Shown: piece by piece, positions 45,247 to 53,246 of the stretch | Position numbering within the stretch: the stretch's first letter is position 1 | Layout: every line of letters begins with the position of its first letter | Origin: JAWPMT01 sp965227935 | Lineage (GTDB): Bacteria; Bacteroidota; Bacteroidia; Cytophagales; Cyclobacteriaceae | Assembly (NCBI GenBank): GCA_965227935.1 | Contig: CBDDGS010000043.1 | Span: 372,001-436,000 of the forward strand | Direction of reading: 5' to 3' | DNA: 64,000 nucleotides | Notes under the pieces: generated by a model | What the model saw: the letters and a program-made list of their open reading frames with translations, nothing else | Databases searched by the model: none | What the model was told of the DNA's origin: nothing | Position numbers and translations under genes: made by a program

Positions 45247-45672
45247 TCATCCTGTCTGTTCCGCTTTCCTGAATTGTGTCAGCGAAGCCACATAAAAACT
45301 GACCATGGAAGCAAAAAATATGTAGATGGCGTCGTCAAAACTCATCCCATGAATCAGCCGCGTAATGAAGGCACCCACCATGACCACGCCAATTGTGATC
45401 CCTCCAAAAAAGCGGATTTTCGGTACTGGAATGACAATAAGAATACCACCCGCCGTCTCCAAAAAACCAACCAAAAAGAGGAACCAGACTGGGAAACCCC
45501 ATCGCTCAAAGGCCGGACCCCAAAAGCCCTCAGGATCAAACTTGAGAATTCCATTCTTTATGAAGGTAAAGGCAATGTACGCGGTAATCACCCACAACAA
45601 AATGCCTTGAATTTTGCGAAGTACATTGACAACGCTTTGTAATTGGTCTGTTAAGTTCATTGAGTTTTTCAT
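45247..45672 (-). CDS. DoxX family membrane protein
   Basis: The 141-residue protein has four hydrophobic segments. The pattern GILKFDPEGFWGPAFERWGFPVW followed by FLETAGGILIVIP is the classic DoxX core, and LYGRL-type residues are replaced by IRFFGGITIGVV. It starts at the ATG at 45672 or 45660. Two 11-bp direct repeats lie 64-95 bp upstream, next to the LytTR regulator gene, so direct control by that regulator is a good guess. Confidence 0.88.
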   Translation of the reverse strand: MKNSMNLTDQLQSVVNVLRKIQGILLWVITAYIAFTFIKNGILKFDPEGFWGPAFERWGFPVWFLFLVGFLETAGGILIVIPVPKIRFFGGITIGVVMVGAFITRLIHGMSFDDAIYIFFASMVSFYVASLTQFRKAEQTG

Positions 45673-45735
45673 AGTCCTTTTTTGACAACCAAACTAGTCG
45701 CGACCATAAGCGGCGCCAATGTGAAAATCCGGCAA

Positions 45736-45767
45736 TGGGACGAAATACCAGTTTCGTGGGACGAAAT
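45736..45767. promoter_or_regulatory. LytTR-type direct repeat operator upstream of the DoxX gene
   Basis: TGGGACGAAAT occurs at 45736-45746 and at 45757-45767, exactly 21 bp apart, i.e. two helical turns. This is the layout known for LytTR-domain binding sites. It lies between the end of the membrane-LytTR gene and the start of the DoxX gene, so control of DoxX or autoregulation is likely. Confidence 0.7.
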
Positions 45768-46580
45768 TCAAGTGAGTGACGCGCGTTTCTTCAGTTCGTC
45801 CACGAGATGAGTGTAATTCTTGCTCATCTTGGCATGCACATCGTTGCCCAGTAGGAGCACATAGCCACCACCAGCGTCCGACTCCATCGACTGTATGCAG
45901 GATGGGTTGACGATGTACCCTCTGTGGACTCTGACAAACACGTCTGGATCAATTTCCTTTTCTAGTGACTGGAGGGTCTTTCGTACGAGGTGCTTTTTTC
46001 CTTCGCGATCTACGGCCGCCACGTAGTTGCCATCCGACGCCAACAGCTGAACTTCTTCCAGGGGCAGGAAATGCAACTTGTTCTTGAGCCTGTATTCCAG
46101 CTTCTGCAGATACCCGTCGGCGGGCACCTTGTATCCCTGATTGAGGAAGAAAAGAAAAACGCAAATCAAGGCATAGATCACCAATACATAAGGACTCGAG
46201 TGCCTTAAGGAAAATTTGATGCCCTGCACCAATTGGTAAGACTGACCACCTTCGAACCACTCAAGACTCGACAAGATCAACAAGTACACCACGGTGAAAG
46301 CTATGCCGACAACAACTATGAAGGTGGCTCGCGACTGGGGATGACTGTACCGCCGTAGACTCAATGGAAAGATGAACGCTACCGCCACGAACGCCAGGTA
46401 TTCAAATAGCAGCGAGTAAGTAATGACCGGCGGTGGGTTCTCGTAGTTGCTAAACAGCAAATACCTCTTGTAGAGCACAGATAGTAATGTGCCGCCGGCC
46501 GCCAACAAAAGCACCCAATAGGACCGTCCACGGATCCAAGATCCAACGAGATGAATACCATTGACACGTTGATGACTCAT
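45768..46580 (-). CDS. Membrane-bound LytTR-domain transcriptional regulator
   Basis: The 270-residue protein has four hydrophobic segments in its first 150 residues (for example YWVLLLAAGGTLLSVLY and VLVIYALICVFLFFLN) and then a LytTR DNA-binding domain at about 165-265 (LPLEEVQLLASDGNYVAAV, RVHRGYIVNPSCIQSM). There is no receiver domain, so it senses a signal directly in the membrane. It follows the DUF3052 gene by 5 bp. The 21-bp-spaced repeats at 45736-45767 are a plausible target. Confidence 0.9.
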   Translation of the reverse strand: MSHQRVNGIHLVGSWIRGRSYWVLLLAAGGTLLSVLYKRYLLFSNYENPPPVITYSLLFEYLAFVAVAFIFPLSLRRYSHPQSRATFIVVVGIAFTVVYLLILSSLEWFEGGQSYQLVQGIKFSLRHSSPYVLVIYALICVFLFFLNQGYKVPADGYLQKLEYRLKNKLHFLPLEEVQLLASDGNYVAAVDREGKKHLVRKTLQSLEKEIDPDVFVRVHRGYIVNPSCIQSMESDAGGGYVLLLGNDVHAKMSKNYTHLVDELKKRASLT

Positions 46581-46585
46581 TGGCT

Positions 46586-46999
46586 CTATTTTCGGTCCTT
46601 GACCCGGTACATGAACTTGTGTCCGCTCCAGTCGTCGTCTATTGCCGCGACCTTGACATCCACCAGCCCGCCTTCCTGTCCTAGCTTCATCACATCAAAC
46701 TTGTCGATCTCCGAAGCGATCGTCGAAGCCTTCTTGGGCCAGCTGATCCATAGGCTGCCATCCATCTTCAAGGCCGCTTTGGCTTTGGCAAAGCTGTCTG
46801 CGAGCTCCTCAGATGTAGTGGCGAATATGTGTATGAAATCTACCGGCCCCTCTGACCCATCGGCCTCCTCCACATCCTCAGGCAGGATTTCGAAGAACTC
46901 CGCATAAGGCTTCGGTGGGTTCACGATCAGGAGTCTGTAACCGGCTTTTATGCCCAGTTTTTTGGCGAGGGGAGTACCGGAATAGCCAGCAGTTGTCAT
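46586..46999 (-). CDS. DUF3052 family protein
   Basis: The 137-residue protein starts AGYSGTPLAKKLGIKAGYRLLIVN and continues FIHIFATTSEELADSFAKAK and SLWISWPKKAS, the pattern of DUF3052. No signal or membrane segment is visible, so it is cytoplasmic. Its stop is 5 bp before the LytTR regulator gene, suggesting an operon. The function of DUF3052 is not known to me. Confidence 0.9.
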   Translation of the reverse strand: MTTAGYSGTPLAKKLGIKAGYRLLIVNPPKPYAEFFEILPEDVEEADGSEGPVDFIHIFATTSEELADSFAKAKAALKMDGSLWISWPKKASTIASEIDKFDVMKLGQEGGLVDVKVAAIDDDWSGHKFMYRVKDRK

Positions 47000-47020
47000 A
47001 AGGTGAATATAGGGAAAAAG

Positions 47021-47110
47021 GTTGTTGGATCTTGGATCGTCGTTCTTGGATCATTGCGCAACCTTATTCACACATCCTCGAACAAAGAACTACGAACCAG
47101 GAACCACAAA
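47021..47110. repeat. Degenerate short-period repeat, second copy
   Basis: Units GGATCTTGGATCG and CGTTCTTGG on the left and CGAACAAAGAAC, TACGAACCAGGAACC on the right resemble those at 16021-16123. Bases 47083-47097 and 16109-16123 agree at 13 of 15 positions. Like the first copy, it starts within 5 bp of the stop of a minus-strand gene (47114). Confidence 0.6.
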
Positions 47111-47113
47111 CAG

Positions 47114-47809
47114 TTATTGCATCACCGACTCTACTTCCTTCCCTAGCCTGTCCTCTGCAAGTAGATGACCAATCTGTAGGCGGTACATTTCAGAGAAATG
47201 CTGATGGATTGTCGCCAATTGATCTTCTCGAAGGTCACCTTTATGTTGGCCCACCTCATAGAAATTTTTCAACACTCTCCTCACGGCTTTGTAGCGGAGG
47301 TCTTCATCTGCATGCTCGTCGATATCAAAGGATCCCCTCTGCCTGTTGGACATGTTGATGACTTCGATCCGTAGATTGCCATAAATCATCACACCTTCCT
47401 CATAGTTGGAACTGATGCCTCTTCCCTTGAAGTGCAAGGTCTCATAGCGTCCGGGAGCGATGACTCCGGCATCGTGCACGACTATGAGCATGTCAAATCG
47501 GTCCAACTGGTGGTTGCGGCGGTTTTTGACAATATTGTCAATTTCTTCGTAGCCGAAAAAGTCAAGTCGCTCAACTTCCAGTCCTTCAATCTCCGAGATC
47601 TTCTTGTCTATCAGCCCTTCAAAAACGACATTAAGACTATCATCCTGCTCGTAGTACTTATCGAAGTTGTCAGTCTGTAGAAATGCGACGTGCTTGTGGT
47701 AGATGTAGCCGGATAGGTCATAGATCAGTCCAACTTTCGTCGCACCGCCCTCCTGCGCAGCGATGGGCAACGCTGCCATGATCATGAGTGCAATAGCTGT
47801 AAGTTTCAT
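47114..47809 (-). CDS. Secreted hypothetical protein
   Basis: The 231-residue protein has a signal peptide (MKLTAIALMIMAALPIAAQ) and an alpha/beta body of unknown family. Blocks include VGLIYDLSGYIYHKH, RFDMLIVVHDAG and GVMIYGNLRIEVIN, suggesting a Rossmann-like fold. The ATG at 47809 fits; a longer frame to 48019 lacks a signal. No neighbours suggest a role. Confidence 0.7.
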   Translation of the reverse strand: MKLTAIALMIMAALPIAAQEGGATKVGLIYDLSGYIYHKHVAFLQTDNFDKYYEQDDSLNVVFEGLIDKKISEIEGLEVERLDFFGYEEIDNIVKNRRNHQLDRFDMLIVVHDAGVIAPGRYETLHFKGRGISSNYEEGVMIYGNLRIEVINMSNRQRGSFDIDEHADEDLRYKAVRRVLKNFYEVGQHKGDLREDQLATIHQHFSEMYRLQIGHLLAEDRLGKEVESVMQ

Positions 47810-47981
47810 TCTTAGTCGATTTTGGTTGTCAACCTGCCAGACATCGCACCATAGGAAATATACAAACAATTGATGAAATCGTGCTAAAAATAGTCCATAA
47901 TGCGCATCTGAAAGTGGTCTCAATAGCGAAGGCCAAGCTGATGCTTTGAGTAGGAGACGGAGTGGCAAATCTCCAGGAACC

Positions 47982-48010
47982 AAAAAAAGACAGACCCCAA
48001 ATGGGGTCTG
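47982..48010 (-). terminator. Rho-independent terminator of the lipoprotein gene at 48094
   Basis: On the minus strand CAGACCCC and GGGGTCTG form an 8-bp stem around a 4-nt loop, followed by TCTTTTTTT. It lies 84 bp downstream of the stop of the 48094-49083 gene and upstream of the gene at 47114. Confidence 0.9.
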
Positions 48011-48093
48011 CCTTTTCAATCTAATTAACCAATTGTTATAGATAGACTTGGCCGGCGTTTTCTTTCAAGATCTACCTTTGACAGATCCTGGGT

Positions 48094-49083
48094 TTAGTTC
48101 CCTCTGGCCTGATCGCCGGGTATTACGACTTTGATATCTCGTAGTGGTTTGGCTTCCTGTGATTCCCTGTTGATGGCCTCATCGGCTACGGTATCGCCAT
48201 AGCCAAAACCGAGCAGGCTCATACGTCCAAACCCACTTCCTGACAAGGCCCGCACTACCCTTGCAAGAGCGAGTGCCTCTGTGAGGGATTCGACATCTGT
48301 TGCCAATGCTCGATCCCGGGTCGTTGCGAAACTGATCGCCCACACGTCGGTACCATTCTCGGCGAGATAAGTAGGCATGGTCGTGTGACTGGATTCCGTT
48401 GGGTATTTGGGGCCATTGAGCAAGTCCTCGAAGTCCTCATCAGCATCAGGGATCAGGAAGACCTCTTCGCTAGTCGGTTCAGAAATAAATGTTTGCAGTT
48501 CGCGGGTCAAGCGGTGCACAGTGACGACGTGCTGATTGTCTACCTTCAAGTCAAAAGTGTAATGCACTACGTTACGAGTGGCAAGCGCTGTCCGATTCCA
48601 GGATACCAGGTTGTCACCACCGCTGGAAAAGCTGTCACCAGTAGAATCGGGCAAAAAGGCCTGCACACCATCCATCGTCTTGACGTCGAAGACATCATTT
48701 ATAGAAGAAGTGTAGGGCAATGTGACATCCTCCCCAGCGGAACGAATACCCATCAGTTTGACGATCGGATCTGTCAGTTTGATTTCCTCCAGGTAAACTC
48801 CGCCCTGGATCACGATGACGTCGCCATTATTAGACGCGTCAATTGCTTCCTGGATCAGGGCACCATTCTCGACAAAGAGTAGCTCTCCATCCGTCATAAA
48901 GTCGGACACCATGTAGGGCCAATTCTCGGAGGCATAGGGTCCCTGGTCGGCATTAACAGGATCGATCGTCATGCAGTCATCGCATGGGTCCTCAGTGCAA
49001 CCTGTGAGTGCGAGTACCATAGCAGTAGCGGCTAATAGAATCGTTTTTGACCAATTGTGATTTTTGAAAAAGAGCGTTCTCAT
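48094..49083 (-). CDS. Lipoprotein with pectate-lyase-like segment and possible OmpA-like C-terminus
   Basis: The 329-residue protein has a lipoprotein signal (ILLAATAMVLALTGC) and a short Cys-rich start (CTEDPCDDCMT). Residues about 75-110 (LIQEAIDASNNGDVIVIQGG) resemble the start of a parallel beta-helix, as in DUF1565 or pectate-lyase-like proteins, but only one repeat is seen. The C-terminal 60 residues (LTEALALARVVRAL and RMSLLGFGYGDTVADEAIN) resemble the peptidoglycan-binding OmpA/MotB core, though the key residues are incomplete. A terminator follows at 47982. A cluster of ATGTTGC repeats lies upstream at 49209-49287. I assign no function. Confidence 0.6.
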   Translation of the reverse strand: MRTLFFKNHNWSKTILLAATAMVLALTGCTEDPCDDCMTIDPVNADQGPYASENWPYMVSDFMTDGELLFVENGALIQEAIDASNNGDVIVIQGGVYLEEIKLTDPIVKLMGIRSAGEDVTLPYTSSINDVFDVKTMDGVQAFLPDSTGDSFSSGGDNLVSWNRTALATRNVVHYTFDLKVDNQHVVTVHRLTRELQTFISEPTSEEVFLIPDADEDFEDLLNGPKYPTESSHTTMPTYLAENGTDVWAISFATTRDRALATDVESLTEALALARVVRALSGSGFGRMSLLGFGYGDTVADEAINRESQEAKPLRDIKVVIPGDQARGN

Positions 49084-49208
49084 GATTGAAAAGGATTATG
49101 GTTTTTTAATGTTCATTTTTGATTTCGTGACGTCGGTGGGAGTCAGTTGACTAGCATCGAAATCACATGAACAAAGGGAAGAAAACGCCCTCAGGAGGGT
49201 TTTAAGGC

Positions 49209-49287
49209 ATGTTGCAGTTCTATACAACTTTTCAGCAACACATGTTGCCGGGTCAAATTATGTTGCAGGACACTTCAATTATGTTGA
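49209..49287. repeat. Cluster of ATGTTGC direct repeats upstream of the lipoprotein gene
   Basis: ATGTTGC is found at 49209-49215, 49242-49248 and 49260-49266, with ATGTTGA at 49281-49287; spacings are 33, 18 and 21 bp. The second copy is also part of the palindrome GCAACACATGTTGC. The region separates the AraC-TPR gene from the lipoprotein gene, so this is a candidate binding site for that regulator. Confidence 0.55.
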
Positions 49288-49341
49288 ATAGCGACTTTTA
49301 GAACCTGAAGTTCCGACTGCGGACGGAAGATTGGGGGATGT

Positions 49342-51249
49342 TTAGAGCGAGGATGTCTGCTCTGATAACACGGGCGGAAGTCCCATATCGGCAAGGAGTT
49401 GGTCGAACCTGGGATCGCCATGTAGAGGGTCAGCCCAACGGACCACCCTAACCCATGGAAATAGATCGACGGGGTCTTTCAGGCCATACTCCAGCCAATC
49501 AAGGGCTAGGCTATTTTCCCCTACAGAGGTATAGAGTGTTGCCAGCATCCACGCAATCGGGGCGCTGGGTTCAAGCTCTTCATACTCCCGGATTACCTGC
49601 CAGGCGTGCTCGCTATCTCCATACCTTGCTTTGAGAGCCGCCAGATTGAACTCATGCCAGGGTTGGACTTCCGCTTGTTTCGCCATCCATTTGATGGCTT
49701 CTTCCTCATTGCCCTGGGCATTGTGGTAGGTCTTCCATGCAATGAAAGAAACGACAGCTGTGGAATCTATTGCGGACGCTCTTTCCGCTGCCGCCCTTGC
49801 TTCTTCCAGCATACCATAGTTGGCGTACATATAAGACAGCCAGGCCGTATTCTTTGGCAACAATGGGTCCAATTCCGCGGCCAGAACGTGCTCAGCGACT
49901 GCCTCCTCCCTGCGACCCATCAGATCCAGGTACCAGGAGAAGTGATAGTGATTGGAAGCCATGTTCGGATTGACCCGATTGACGTAGCGAAACGATTCCT
50001 CTGCGGCCTCCCAGTCCCAATCGAAGTAGATGTTCAGACGACCCCGAGCGGCATGCGCCTCTACTAATGTTGAGTCAAGATCCAGGGCCTTCCGGAGTGC
50101 CGCCCTCGCAAGCACCAACACCTCTTCCTCCTCATGGGTCCCGTGAGCAATCTCGATGTAAGCCAGCGCCAGACCCGCATAAGCCAGCGGATCGGCCGGG
50201 TCCTCATCCACTGCTGTCCGCAAGAATTGGATACCTTTCTCACGATTATCCTGACCTCCCTTGTTGATGTAGTACATGCCCCGCACATACGCCTTGTAGG
50301 TCTCTGGATTGACCCTGGTGGGGTGCAGGATCTGCTGGCTCGCATCAGGACCAAGCTCCAAACCGATCTTCCCGGCAATGTCATTGACGATTCTGCTCTG
50401 CACGAACAGCACATCACCTAAGTCATCATTGTACTCCTGGGCCCATAGATGCCGCTCTTCAGGGAAAGGGGCAATAAGCTGCGCCTGCAGTCTGAGTTTG
50501 TTGCCCTCCAGAAAGAATGACCCCTCCAGAAGCATGTCTACCCCCAGCTCCTCAGCGATCTGTGGCATCGTCATGTTGGCATCGCGATATTTCAAAGTGG
50601 ACGTTCTGGAGATCACGCGCAGGCCCTCCATCTGTCCGAGAGAACCAATGAGCGCATCATGCAGGCCCTCAGCAAGGTATTCCTGATCAGGGTTTTCCGA
50701 TAAATAATCAAGGGGCAAAACTGCGATCGATTTGGACATACTTGGCTTTGGCCAGAAGTAGATAGCGGCAATGACTAGACTGACGACGCCCAGGGCGCCG
50801 ATCGCAAGCGACAGCCACTTCCGACCAGCAGGTTGGCCCTTCGTCATTACTTCTTCTATCGAGGCTTCGGCCGTCTCCACCGGCTGCTCTGCCATCGGTT
50901 GGTTGGCGCTTCCCTTTATATCACCAGGCGGATAGCCGTATTCGTCCTGAAAACATTTGTGGAAATAGGAAGAGCTGTTGAAGCCAACGCGATAGGCGAT
51001 CTCAGAGACCGATCCCACGTCCTTTTCCAGTAGCCTTCGGCCTTCCTCCAGTCGGATCTTTCTCACATACTGACTGACGGACTGGCCTTTGAGTAGCTTC
51101 AGCTTGCGGTGGAGATGCGACCGACTGACGCCGATTTCGGCAGATAATTCTTCCACTCCGAACTGGCCATTGTCCAGATTGTCGAGAACTGCCTTTGTCA
51201 CTGCCTGTAGCAGCGACTCATCTTGACTTAGTTCGGGTTCCACACTCAT
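49342..51249 (-). CDS. AraC-type HTH regulator fused to membrane segment, FlgO/TolB-like domain and TPR repeats
   Basis: The 635-residue protein has an AraC-type HTH at about residues 20-115 (VEELSAEIGVSRSHLHRKL, then VSEIAYRVGFNSSSYFHKCF), one transmembrane helix at about 145-165 (LAIGALGVVSLVIAAIYFW), a FlgO-like domain (KSIAVLPLDYLSENPDQEYL and YLAEGLHDALIGSLGQ), and several TPR repeats. This one-component transmembrane design is widespread in Bacteroidota; signals are unknown. Nearby genes (lipoprotein at 48094, serine hydrolase at 51318) could be targets. Length is typical. Confidence 0.93.
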   Translation of the reverse strand: MSVEPELSQDESLLQAVTKAVLDNLDNGQFGVEELSAEIGVSRSHLHRKLKLLKGQSVSQYVRKIRLEEGRRLLEKDVGSVSEIAYRVGFNSSSYFHKCFQDEYGYPPGDIKGSANQPMAEQPVETAEASIEEVMTKGQPAGRKWLSLAIGALGVVSLVIAAIYFWPKPSMSKSIAVLPLDYLSENPDQEYLAEGLHDALIGSLGQMEGLRVISRTSTLKYRDANMTMPQIAEELGVDMLLEGSFFLEGNKLRLQAQLIAPFPEERHLWAQEYNDDLGDVLFVQSRIVNDIAGKIGLELGPDASQQILHPTRVNPETYKAYVRGMYYINKGGQDNREKGIQFLRTAVDEDPADPLAYAGLALAYIEIAHGTHEEEEVLVLARAALRKALDLDSTLVEAHAARGRLNIYFDWDWEAAEESFRYVNRVNPNMASNHYHFSWYLDLMGRREEAVAEHVLAAELDPLLPKNTAWLSYMYANYGMLEEARAAAERASAIDSTAVVSFIAWKTYHNAQGNEEEAIKWMAKQAEVQPWHEFNLAALKARYGDSEHAWQVIREYEELEPSAPIAWMLATLYTSVGENSLALDWLEYGLKDPVDLFPWVRVVRWADPLHGDPRFDQLLADMGLPPVLSEQTSSL

Positions 51250-51317
51250 ATCAGGCCGGGCTTAGCATATGCCTAGTGTCATTGAAAGATAAGCAAATAC
51301 AAAGACACCAGTAGTAT

Positions 51318-52970
51318 CTACGACCGCTCAAACCACATGTTGCGGACGCGACCATTGGTGATCATGAGACCGAGAACTTCACTCTCGTCACCGCGCACTA
51401 CCTCTACGATATTCAGTGGCCAGGCTCCTTCAAGTTTGTCCTTCGCCGTCCGACCAAGACCGATCCAGCCATGGCGCGTGTGATAGGCTTGTAGCCGACC
51501 ATCACGGAGGTGGATGCTGTAGGTCGTCTCGATCTCCGGGCTGAAATACGTGCCGACGTATCCCTCCAGCTCCTCGGTCGTCTCCTCTACATCTTCGTAC
51601 TCTGTCATCACGACGGGAGCACCCTCCCCCTCCCGGAACATCAAGGTTCGCGGATCACTCCCCGGATCCCACTCTAGTTCCACTTTGGAGCTGACGCCGA
51701 CCATTCTGAAGACATCGTCACCGACGGGCACCAACGGGCTCTCATTGAACTGTGAGCGGGCATACCGAAGTGTGTCATTGCGGACGTAGAGCTTCCGCGA
51801 CAGCTTACTGGTGGCATTCCAAAAGTGGCCCTCATACTTCTCCAACTCCGCCACTGACAGCTTCTTCGATCGGAACTTCTCCACCTCCCTAGCCTCACTC
51901 CTGTCATCCATCAGGATACTGGCAATAGCACTGGCCTTGCCGCCGGGGTTTCCTCGCGAAAAGTTGGTCAGTACTGCGATGCTCAATTTCTCCTCGGGGT
52001 AGGCGCAGACATAGCTGCGGAAGCCGCCAATAGATCCCCCGTGACCTACGCGCTTTCTTCCCAGGTGCTGCCCGACGCTCACACCAAAAGCATAATTATT
52101 GGGGCTCCCATCGTTGAACGGATCGAGTGTCTGGAGGCGTTCGAAAGCCTGCGTCCATGCCTCCGGTGGATCATAGAAGCAGGTCAACCATCGTAGCAGG
52201 TCGTTGGTCGTGGAGTGCATGTTACCAGAGCCTACATAGCCCCAATACTCTACCTCCCGAGTGAGGATCTCCCCCGTATTGTAGCTGGTGGCATTGTTGG
52301 GCACCACCCGATTGTATTGGTCCTCCACATAGGTGCTATGCATGCCGAGCGGTACAAACACATTGGCCCGCATCCAGTCCACAAACTTTTCGCCAGTGAC
52401 ATTTTCGACAATGGTAGCCATCAGCATATATCCCGTATTGCAGTAGAGGTACTCGTCACCGGGCTTGAAGTTGAGGTCCGTCTGCTTCCAGAGCAATCGA
52501 TTCAGATCTTCATTGGTCCGGGTATCATCATCCCGCCAACCTGCCAGCCCCAGCAGTGCATGCAGACTGCGAAGGCCACTCGTATGATGGAGCATGTGCC
52601 GAATGGTGATCGTCTCTCCAAAATCCGGAACCTCGGGGACATGCTTGCGAATGTCGTCATCGACGGACAGCTTGCCCTGCTGCTCCAGTAGCACCATCGA
52701 CATGGCAGTAAACTGCTTCGAGACGGAGGCCGTATTGAAGAGGGTCTCAGTGGAGTTGGGTACGAGGTACTCAATGCTCGCAAGGCCGTACGCCTTCGAG
52801 AAGATGATCTGCCCGTCCTTCATGACCCCTACCGCGCCACCCGGATGGTTGGGCACATTCCAGGGAAGGAAGAGGCTGTCGATTTGATTATAAAGGGACT
52901 CCTCGAGCTGGGCAAAGGAGGGGGAGCTTACGAGCAATACGCTGATGAGAAAGATCAGGTGTAGTTTCAT
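51318..52970 (-). CDS. Secreted serine hydrolase, class C beta-lactamase fold (second copy)
   Basis: The 550-residue protein has a signal peptide (MKLHLIFLISVLLVSSPSFAQ), SVSKQF with the catalytic Ser-x-x-Lys at about residues 83-86, YCNTG as the second motif and GHGG as the third. It lacks the extra N-terminal domain of the copy at 7990-9984. The C-terminal accessory region ends with RNMWFERS, like RNLKFERAE in the other. The two are paralogues. A long imperfect inverted repeat lies 34-83 bp upstream of its start. Confidence 0.9.
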   Translation of the reverse strand: MKLHLIFLISVLLVSSPSFAQLEESLYNQIDSLFLPWNVPNHPGGAVGVMKDGQIIFSKAYGLASIEYLVPNSTETLFNTASVSKQFTAMSMVLLEQQGKLSVDDDIRKHVPEVPDFGETITIRHMLHHTSGLRSLHALLGLAGWRDDDTRTNEDLNRLLWKQTDLNFKPGDEYLYCNTGYMLMATIVENVTGEKFVDWMRANVFVPLGMHSTYVEDQYNRVVPNNATSYNTGEILTREVEYWGYVGSGNMHSTTNDLLRWLTCFYDPPEAWTQAFERLQTLDPFNDGSPNNYAFGVSVGQHLGRKRVGHGGSIGGFRSYVCAYPEEKLSIAVLTNFSRGNPGGKASAIASILMDDRSEAREVEKFRSKKLSVAELEKYEGHFWNATSKLSRKLYVRNDTLRYARSQFNESPLVPVGDDVFRMVGVSSKVELEWDPGSDPRTLMFREGEGAPVVMTEYEDVEETTEELEGYVGTYFSPEIETTYSIHLRDGRLQAYHTRHGWIGLGRTAKDKLEGAWPLNIVEVVRGDESEVLGLMITNGRVRNMWFERS

Positions 52971-53246
52971 AGAAAGCAGATTGGCTTGTGCATTTAGACC
53001 CGATAATGCAATAGCATATTTATTGTTCGAAAGGGAAATATTCTATTGCATAATTTGGGTTAAAGGTACATCCACGTGCCATGGACTGCAAGGGCGAGGG
53101 CCAGTGAGCGTTGGCCGGCGGCAGACCCGCCAGTGCCGGTCTGGCAAGAGGCCTGTCCTGAAGTAAGCGCATGGGGGCATCTTGCTGGAGTGTGCGACCG
53201 CGCCTGCGCTACTTCATGGCAGATGCGGTGGGGCGCCCCAAAAAAC
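52971..53246. other. Intergenic region between two minus-strand genes
   Basis: Apart from the inverted repeat at 53004-53053, the 276 bp hold a GC-rich stretch at about 53090-53240 with short self-complementary words such as GGGGCGCCCC. No gene or terminator is supported. Confidence 0.4.
53004..53053. promoter_or_regulatory. 18-bp inverted repeat upstream of the serine hydrolase gene
   Basis: TAATGCAATAGCATATTT at 53004-53021 and AAATATTCTATTGCATAA at 53036-53053 are inverted copies matching at 16 of 18 positions, with a 14-bp spacer. They lie 34 bp upstream of the ATG at 52970. The element is a strong candidate operator or a long RNA hairpin. Confidence 0.6.

Noticed and set aside
53065..53246. 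GC-rich intergenic part as a foreign insert
   Set aside because: It is short, has no mobility gene, target duplication or terminal repeats.
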